From assembly GCF_013155365.1 (NCBI RefSeq), contig NZ_JABJRA010000004.1, positions 186,001 to 250,000 on the forward strand: a stretch of DNA of 64,000 bases, read 5' to 3'. This DNA is from Nocardioides sp. zg-DK7169. Lineage in GTDB: Bacteria; Actinomycetota; Actinomycetes; Propionibacteriales; Nocardioidaceae. This document shows, piece by piece, positions 59,679 to 64,000 of this stretch (the first letter of the stretch is position 1; the number at the start of each line of letters is the position of its first letter). Below the pieces are notes generated by a model that worked only from the letters and a program-made list of their open reading frames with translations, did no database searches and had not been told where the DNA came from. The position numbers and the translations under genes are program-made.

Positions 59679-59763
59679 CGCCGCGGCCCGGACCCCCCGG
59701 CTCCGCGGGCGGGGCTGTGGACGACGCGCCCGCGAGAGGCGCCGTCCCGGGTAGGAGTGGGGG

Positions 59764-60315
59764 ATGAGGTCTGCGCGCTGGCTCCCGGTCCTGCTCGTGG
59801 CGGTGCTGCTGCCGCTGCTGGCCGGCACCGCGGTGGTCGTCGTCGCCGAGGCCCTCTCGGGGCGCGGGAGCGACCCGGACCGCCCGGCGTCGGCCGGGAC
59901 CTCGGCTCCGCCCGTGGTCCCCGTGGCCCGTGAGGTCCTCGCCGAGTGGGACGCCCGACGCGCCGACGCGTGGGCCGCCGGCGACCTGCGCGCCCTGGGC
60001 GAGCTCTACGCCCCCGGGAGCGCGGCCGGACGCCGCGACGTCGCGATGCTGCGCGCCTGGACCCGGCGCGGGCTGATGGTGCGCGACCTGAGCACCCAGG
60101 TGCTGCGCCTCGACGTACGCCGCGCGCGGCCGGAACGCCTGGTGCTCGACGTGACCGACCGCGTGGTCGGTGGGGTCGCCGCGGGGCGCGGCACCCGGCT
60201 CGCGCTGCCCACGGACCGGGCCTCGCGGCGGGTGCTGGTGCTGCGCCGCGAGGAGGACCGGTGGCGCGTCGTGTCGGTCAGGCCCGTGGGTGCAGACGGT
60301 CCAGCCAGCCGGTGA
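59764..60315 (+). CDS. Membrane-anchored hypothetical protein, NTF2-like domain suspected
   Basis: A 183-residue protein with one N-terminal hydrophobic segment ([20 protein letters not shown], about 6-25) and an extracytoplasmic part. [29 protein letters not shown] near 58-86 is the helix-turn pattern found at the start of SnoaL/NTF2-like domains, followed by beta strands ending [15 protein letters not shown] lies six bases before the ATG. Its last 38 bases overlap the 3' end of the convergent alpha/beta hydrolase gene. Confidence 0.7.
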   Translation: MRSARWLPVLLVAVLLPLLAGTAVVVVAEALSGRGSDPDRPASAGTSAPPVVPVAREVLAEWDARRADAWAAGDLRALGELYAPGSAAGRRDVAMLRAWTRRGLMVRDLSTQVLRLDVRRARPERLVLDVTDRVVGGVAAGRGTRLALPTDRASRRVLVLRREEDRWRVVSVRPVGADGPASR

Positions 60316-61135
60316 GGGTCGGCACCACCACGCCGGGGTGCCGGGCCCAGCGCAGGTGGTCGACCTGGTCGTAGCCCAGGGCGACCGGGTCGAGGTGGAC
60401 CCGCTCGACGCACCGACTCGGGAACCGCCCGGCCAGGTCGTCGACGGACGCCGGCGGCGCCAGCTCGTCGCCCTCCAGCGACACCGAGAGCACCGGCAGC
60501 GCGGTGCTCCCCATCGCCCGGCCGTGGTCGCGGCGCGGCCGGCCGAAGACGAAGCGGCCGGTGCGGGCCAAGCGCGCCCAGTCGGTCATCTGGGTGCGCG
60601 CCTCGCGCCCGGCGAAGCCGAACCGGTCGCCCGGGAAGTGGCCGAGCACCCGCGCGATCAGCGGCACGACCTGGGTCATCGCGAGCATCCGCGGCGAGAA
60701 GACCCGCCAGTACGGCGTCCCGGACGCCACGTGGATCAGCCCGGCGAGCCGCTCGGGGCGCGCCGCCGCCTCCACCGCGGCGAGCTGGCCGCCCAGGCTG
60801 TGGCCCAGCAGGTGGATCGGTGCGCCGGGGAGCCGAGCGGACAGAGCGGTGACCGCCCGGTCCAGGTCGTCGACCAGGTCGGCGTAGCCGAAGTCGCGGC
60901 GGCGACCGGCGGGCTCGCCGCCCTCCTCGTGCCCGCGCAGCTCGGTGGCGGCGCCGCTGACGCCGGCGGCCTCCAGCGCGGCGAGCAGCCGCAGGTAGTA
61001 GCGCGAGCCCAGCCCCATCGCCGGGACGACCAGCACGGCCGGGGCGTCCTCGGCGGCCGGGCGCAGGGTCAGGTGGAAGCTGGTGCCGTCGGGGCGCTCG
61101 ACGCGCAGCCGCTCGGGGGTCGTGGTGGTGCTCAC
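60278..61135 (-). CDS. Alpha/beta hydrolase
   Basis: A 285-residue hydrolase. AVLVVPAMGLGSRYYLRLLAAL near 33-54 is the oxyanion region, HLLGHSLGGQLAAVEAA near 107-123 the nucleophile elbow, and the catalytic Asp and His are expected near SLEGDELAPP and YDQVDHLRWARHPG. It looks like the group of YheT- or MhpC-like hydrolases without known substrate. GTG 61135 is 27 bases after the stop of the epimerase-like gene, so they are probably co-transcribed. Confidence 0.85.
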   Translation of the reverse strand: MSTTTTPERLRVERPDGTSFHLTLRPAAEDAPAVLVVPAMGLGSRYYLRLLAALEAAGVSGAATELRGHEEGGEPAGRRRDFGYADLVDDLDRAVTALSARLPGAPIHLLGHSLGGQLAAVEAAARPERLAGLIHVASGTPYWRVFSPRMLAMTQVVPLIARVLGHFPGDRFGFAGREARTQMTDWARLARTGRFVFGRPRRDHGRAMGSTALPVLSVSLEGDELAPPASVDDLAGRFPSRCVERVHLDPVALGYDQVDHLRWARHPGVVVPTLTGWLDRLHPRA

Positions 61136-61162
61136 GGGCTCAGTTCTCCCACATCGCCTCGC

Positions 61163-62086
61163 TCAACGTGCGGGCGGTCCGCCGTCCGCACGCAGCGCGG
61201 TGCGCAGCACCGCCGCGACGTCGGGGTCGTGAAAGTCATAGCCGCTGTCGAGCAGCCGGGCCGGGCGCACGTTGAGCGAGCCGAGCAGCTCCGGCGCCAT
61301 CTCGCCGGCGCCGACGCGCAGCAGCGGTCCCGGCACGAACGCGAACGCCGGGCGGTGCAGCTGCGCGGCGAGCTCGCGGGTGAACTCGGCGTTGGTGGGC
61401 GCCACAGGACAGGTGAGGTTGACCGGCCCCTCGAGGTCGGGGTGCTCGGCGGCGTGCACCACGCCGCCGACCCAGTCGCGCAGCGAGCACATCGCCATGT
61501 GCTGGCGACCGCTGCCCAGCCGCCCCCCGAGCCCGGCACGGAAGAGCGGCACCAGCTGCTTCAGCGGCGCCGCGCGACGGTCCATCACCGGCGCGGTGCG
61601 CAGCACGACCACCCGGGCCCCCGCGTCGACCGCCGGCTGCGCGGCCGCCTGCCAGACCCGGGTGACCCGCGTGAGCAGCGCCTGCCCGCGGCTGTCGGAG
61701 GCCTCGGTCAGCTCGTGGTCGCCGTGGTCGCCGTAGTAGGAGATGCCGTTGCCGGCGAGGTACGCCGGCCCCTGCCCGGAGCGGGCGGCCTCGGCGACCG
61801 CCCGCGCCAGCACCTCGGTGGAGCGCACCCGGCTCTGCTCCAGCTCCTGGGCCCAGCGTCGCGAGTGCGGGTTGCCCAGGGTGGGGGAGCCGGCCAGGTT
61901 GACCACCACGTCGGCGGACCCGATCACCTCGGGGTCCACGGTCCCGGCGGCGGGGTCCCAGGTGGACTCCCCGGGCGCCGCCGCGCCGCGGCGTACGAGC
62001 GCGGTGACCCGGTGGCCGCGCCGGTCGAGCTCGGCGCGCAGGTGGGTGCCCAGGAAGCCGGAGGAGCCGGCGATCACGACGTGCAT
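61163..62086 (-). CDS. TIGR01777 (SDR39U1) nucleoside-diphosphate-sugar epimerase-like protein
   Basis: A 307-residue extended SDR. VVIAGSSGFLGTHLRAEL at the N-terminus is the NAD(P) motif, DVVVNLAGSPT near 69-79 and NGISYYGDHG near 120 (with the catalytic tyrosine) follow, and the C-terminal DUF1731-like part has VNLTCPVAPTNAEFTREL. In actinobacteria this gene normally lies between sucB and lipB, as here; its reaction is unknown. ATG 62086 gives the exact family N-terminus. Confidence 0.9.
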   Translation of the reverse strand: MHVVIAGSSGFLGTHLRAELDRRGHRVTALVRRGAAAPGESTWDPAAGTVDPEVIGSADVVVNLAGSPTLGNPHSRRWAQELEQSRVRSTEVLARAVAEAARSGQGPAYLAGNGISYYGDHGDHELTEASDSRGQALLTRVTRVWQAAAQPAVDAGARVVVLRTAPVMDRRAAPLKQLVPLFRAGLGGRLGSGRQHMAMCSLRDWVGGVVHAAEHPDLEGPVNLTCPVAPTNAEFTRELAAQLHRPAFAFVPGPLLRVGAGEMAPELLGSLNVRPARLLDSGYDFHDPDVAAVLRTALRADGGPPAR

Positions 62087-62121
62087 GTCGTCAGCGTGCC
62101 ACCCGGCACCCCCGAAATGCG

Positions 62122-62191
62122 CGAGTCGGCGCGAACCGCGGAGCCCTGCGCCGGCCGGAGCCGGGAGAGTTCCGCCGTTCGCGCCGACTCG
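62122..62191. repeat. Long-loop inverted repeat between sucB and the epimerase gene
   Basis: CGAGTCGGCGCGAAC (62122-62136) is an exact inverted repeat of 62177-62191, 15 bp with a 40-base loop. It may form a terminator-like or attenuating structure after sucB. Confidence 0.6.
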
Positions 62192-62208
62192 GCGCGACCA
62201 GCGAGGGA

Positions 62209-63963
62209 TCAGACGTCGAAGACGCCCGCCTCGAGACGCTTCTTGACGTCGGCGAGGAAGCGGCCGGCGTCCGCCCCGTCGACCAGGCGGTGGTCGTAGG
62301 TCAGCGCGAGGAAGACCATGTGACGCACCGCGATCGTCTCGCCCAGGTTCGGGTCGTCGATCACGACCGGGCGCTTGACGACCGCGCCCGGGCCGAGGAT
62401 GGCGACCTGCGGCTGGTTGATGATCGGGGTGTCCCACAGCGCGCCGACGCTGCCGAGGTTGGTGATGGTGAAGGTGCCGCCACCGAGCTCGTCCGGGCCG
62501 ATCTTGTTGGTGCGGGTGCGCTCCGCGACATCGGCGATCTTCTTCGCCAGACCGGCGATCGAGAGGTCGCCGGCGTCCTTCACGACGGGCGTCAGCAGGC
62601 CCTTCTCGGTGTCCACCGCGAACGCGACGTTCTCGCGGTCGTAGTAGGTCACCTCGCCGGCCTCGGCGTCGATCGTCGCGTTCAGCTTGGGGTGCTGCTT
62701 GAGCGCGTCGATCGCGGCCTTGGCGAAGAACGGCAGGTAGGACAGCTTCACGCCCTCGCGGGACAGGAAGTCGGCCTTCACCGCGTCGCGCAGGCGGGCG
62801 ACGTTGGTGACGTCGACCTCCACGACCTGGGTCAGCTGCGCGGAGGTGTGCAGCGAGTCCAGCATCCGCTCGGAGATGATCTTGCGCAGGCGGCTGATCT
62901 TCTCCGTGGTGCCGCGCAGCGGCGAGGGGGTCACCGACGGGGCGGACGGCGCCGCGGCGGCGGCCGGGGCCGCAGCGGCGGGGGCGGCCTGCTGCTTGGC
63001 GGCAGCGGCGGCGTCGAGCACGTCCTGCTTGCGGACGCGGCCGCCGACACCGGTGCCGGAGATGCTGGCGAGGTCGACGCCGTGCTGCTGGGCCAGCTTG
63101 CGCACCAGCGGGGTCACGTAGCCGTGGCCGTCACCGGAACCGCTGGGCTTCTCGGCGGCGGGCTCGGGCTTCTTCTCCTCGGCCGCGGCCTTCGGCGCGG
63201 GCTCGGACTTCTTCTCGGCAACCGGCTCGGGCTTCTTCTCCGGCTCGGGCTCCGGCTCCGGCTCGGGCTCCGGCTCCGGCTCCGGCTCCGGCTCGGGCTC
63301 CGGCTCGGCGGCCTTCTCCTCGGCGGGTGCGGCACCGGCGTCGCCGATGATCGCGAGCTCGGCGCCGACCTCGACCGTCTCGTCCTCCTCGGCCTTGATC
63401 TCCAGCAGGGTGCCGGCGATCGGAGAGGGGATCTCGGTGTCGACCTTGTCGGTGGAGACCTCGAGCAGCGGCTCGTCGACGGCGACCTCGTCGCCGACCT
63501 GCTTGAGCCAGCGGGTGACGGTGCCCTCGGTGACCGACTCGCCCAGTGCGGGGAGGGTCACGGGGGTGCCGGAGCCGCCCGACTTCTTGGTCTCGGCGGC
63601 GGGCTTGGGGGCCTCCTCCGCGGCGGGAGCGGGCTCCTCGGCAGCCGCGGGCTCCTCGGCCTTCTCCTGCTCGGGCTCGGGCTCCTCGGCAGGCTCCTCG
63701 GACTCGGAGCCGCCGGCGGACTCGCCCTCGTCGCCGATGAGCGCCAGCACGGCGCCCACCTCGACGGTGTCGTCCTCCTGGGCCTTGATCTCCAGCAGGG
63801 TGCCGGCGATCGGGGAGGGGATCTCGGTGTCGACCTTGTCGGTGGAGACCTCGAGCAGCGGCTCGTCCACCGCAACGGTGTCACCGACCTGCTTGAGCCA
63901 ACGGGTGACGGTGCCTTCGGTGACGGACTCCCCGAGTGCCGGGAGGTTGACTTCGGTGGCCAA
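62209..63963 (-). CDS. sucB: Dihydrolipoamide acyltransferase (2-oxoacid dehydrogenase E2)
   Basis: A 584-residue E2 subunit, probably the succinyl/acetyltransferase of the 2-oxoglutarate or pyruvate complex. Two nearly identical lipoyl domains (about 3-80 and 136-213) each have [12 protein letters not shown] with the lipoylated lysine. They are joined by acidic Ala/Pro/Glu linkers; the second linker has a long Glu-Pro repeat. The E1/E3-binding domain ([15 protein letters not shown]) is near 290, and the catalytic domain ends with [14 protein letters not shown]. The start is TTG at 63963, with AAGGA seven bases upstream. It needs LipB and LipA, encoded just downstream. Confidence 0.95.
   Translation of the reverse strand: MATEVNLPALGESVTEGTVTRWLKQVGDTVAVDEPLLEVSTDKVDTEIPSPIAGTLLEIKAQEDDTVEVGAVLALIGDEGESAGGSESEEPAEEPEPEQEKAEEPAAAEEPAPAAEEAPKPAAETKKSGGSGTPVTLPALGESVTEGTVTRWLKQVGDEVAVDEPLLEVSTDKVDTEIPSPIAGTLLEIKAEEDETVEVGAELAIIGDAGAAPAEEKAAEPEPEPEPEPEPEPEPEPEPEPEKKPEPVAEKKSEPAPKAAAEEKKPEPAAEKPSGSGDGHGYVTPLVRKLAQQHGVDLASISGTGVGGRVRKQDVLDAAAAAKQQAAPAAAAPAAAAAPSAPSVTPSPLRGTTEKISRLRKIISERMLDSLHTSAQLTQVVEVDVTNVARLRDAVKADFLSREGVKLSYLPFFAKAAIDALKQHPKLNATIDAEAGEVTYYDRENVAFAVDTEKGLLTPVVKDAGDLSIAGLAKKIADVAERTRTNKIGPDELGGGTFTITNLGSVGALWDTPIINQPQVAILGPGAVVKRPVVIDDPNLGETIAVRHMVFLALTYDHRLVDGADAGRFLADVKKRLEAGVFDV
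63232..63306. repeat. GGCTCC/GGCTCG hexamer array in sucB
   Basis: A run of near-identical six-base units encodes the Glu-Pro repeat of the E2 linker. Such arrays change length easily. Confidence 0.8.
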
Positions 63964-64000
63964 TGGAGGTTCCTTCGCTCGCGTTCTCTTCGATGTGGGT

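Noticed and set aside
63232..63306. Possible CRISPR-like or satellite array
   Set aside because: The repeat is a hexamer run coding for Glu-Pro in frame inside sucB; there are no spacers.

Overview
The window is high-GC DNA from an actinobacterium. Codon use is strongly G/C at third positions, GTG starts are frequent, and there are TANNNT-type -10 boxes that fire directly onto start codons. The block sucB - TIGR01777 epimerase - lipB - lipA - DUF4191 - RDD - glnA and the two DUF222/HNH (13E12-type) genes suggest Nocardioidaceae or a close relative; this is an inference from gene content, not a sequence search.

Region 1 (1-16.5 kb) is a catabolic island: end of a probable thiolase, a DUF35 protein, an N-acyl-D-amino-acid-deacylase-like amidohydrolase, an orphan peptide/nickel-type binding lipoprotein, two hydrolase-Baeyer-Villiger monooxygenase pairs, two aldehyde dehydrogenases, a zinc alcohol dehydrogenase, an SDR, an acyl-CoA synthetase and a PadR regulator. 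Together they read as ketone -> ester/lactone -> hydroxy acid -> oxo acid -> carboxylic acid -> CoA ester, probably for a cyclic or long-chain ketone or alcohol.

Region 2 (16.5-26.2 kb) holds an LLM oxidoreductase, a tandem universal stress protein, a DedA protein, a tiny Cys-rich protein plus DUF2892 membrane protein behind a CsoR/CstR-like C5-G5 palindrome, the DUF1501/DUF1800 secreted pair, an alcohol dehydrogenase, a TrmL-like tRNA methyltransferase and a GAPDH.

Region 3 (26.3-42.7 kb) is accessory. Two nearly identical DUF222-HNH genes lie as direct repeats about 11 kb apart. Beside copy 1 are an intact 2'-5' RNA ligase-like gene and a small unknown gene; beside copy 2 are decayed copies of both, in the same order. 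Between the repeats are a MarR-controlled membrane protein, an APC permease that seems to start at CTG, an IclR-type HTH-only protein, and the most striking gene: a secreted protein-arginine deiminase homologue with all four catalytic residues and Ig-like C-terminal repeats. A frameshifted gene and small membrane proteins follow.

Region 4 (42.8-51.7 kb) contains a zinc-ribbon NERD nuclease-like protein, a DUF2071 protein, an orphan histidine kinase, an AraC regulator, a geranylgeranyl-reductase-like flavoprotein and unknowns, with several gene-poor stretches.

Region 5 (52-64 kb) is core: glnA with a textbook GlnR double box and a strong terminator, an RDD protein, a lipoprotein, DUF4191, lipA, an ABC-2 exporter, lipB, an alpha/beta hydrolase, a TIGR01777 epimerase and the two-lipoyl-domain E2 acyltransferase. 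lipB and lipA make and attach the lipoyl group that the E2 needs. No rRNA, tRNA, CRISPR array or insertion sequence was recognised.
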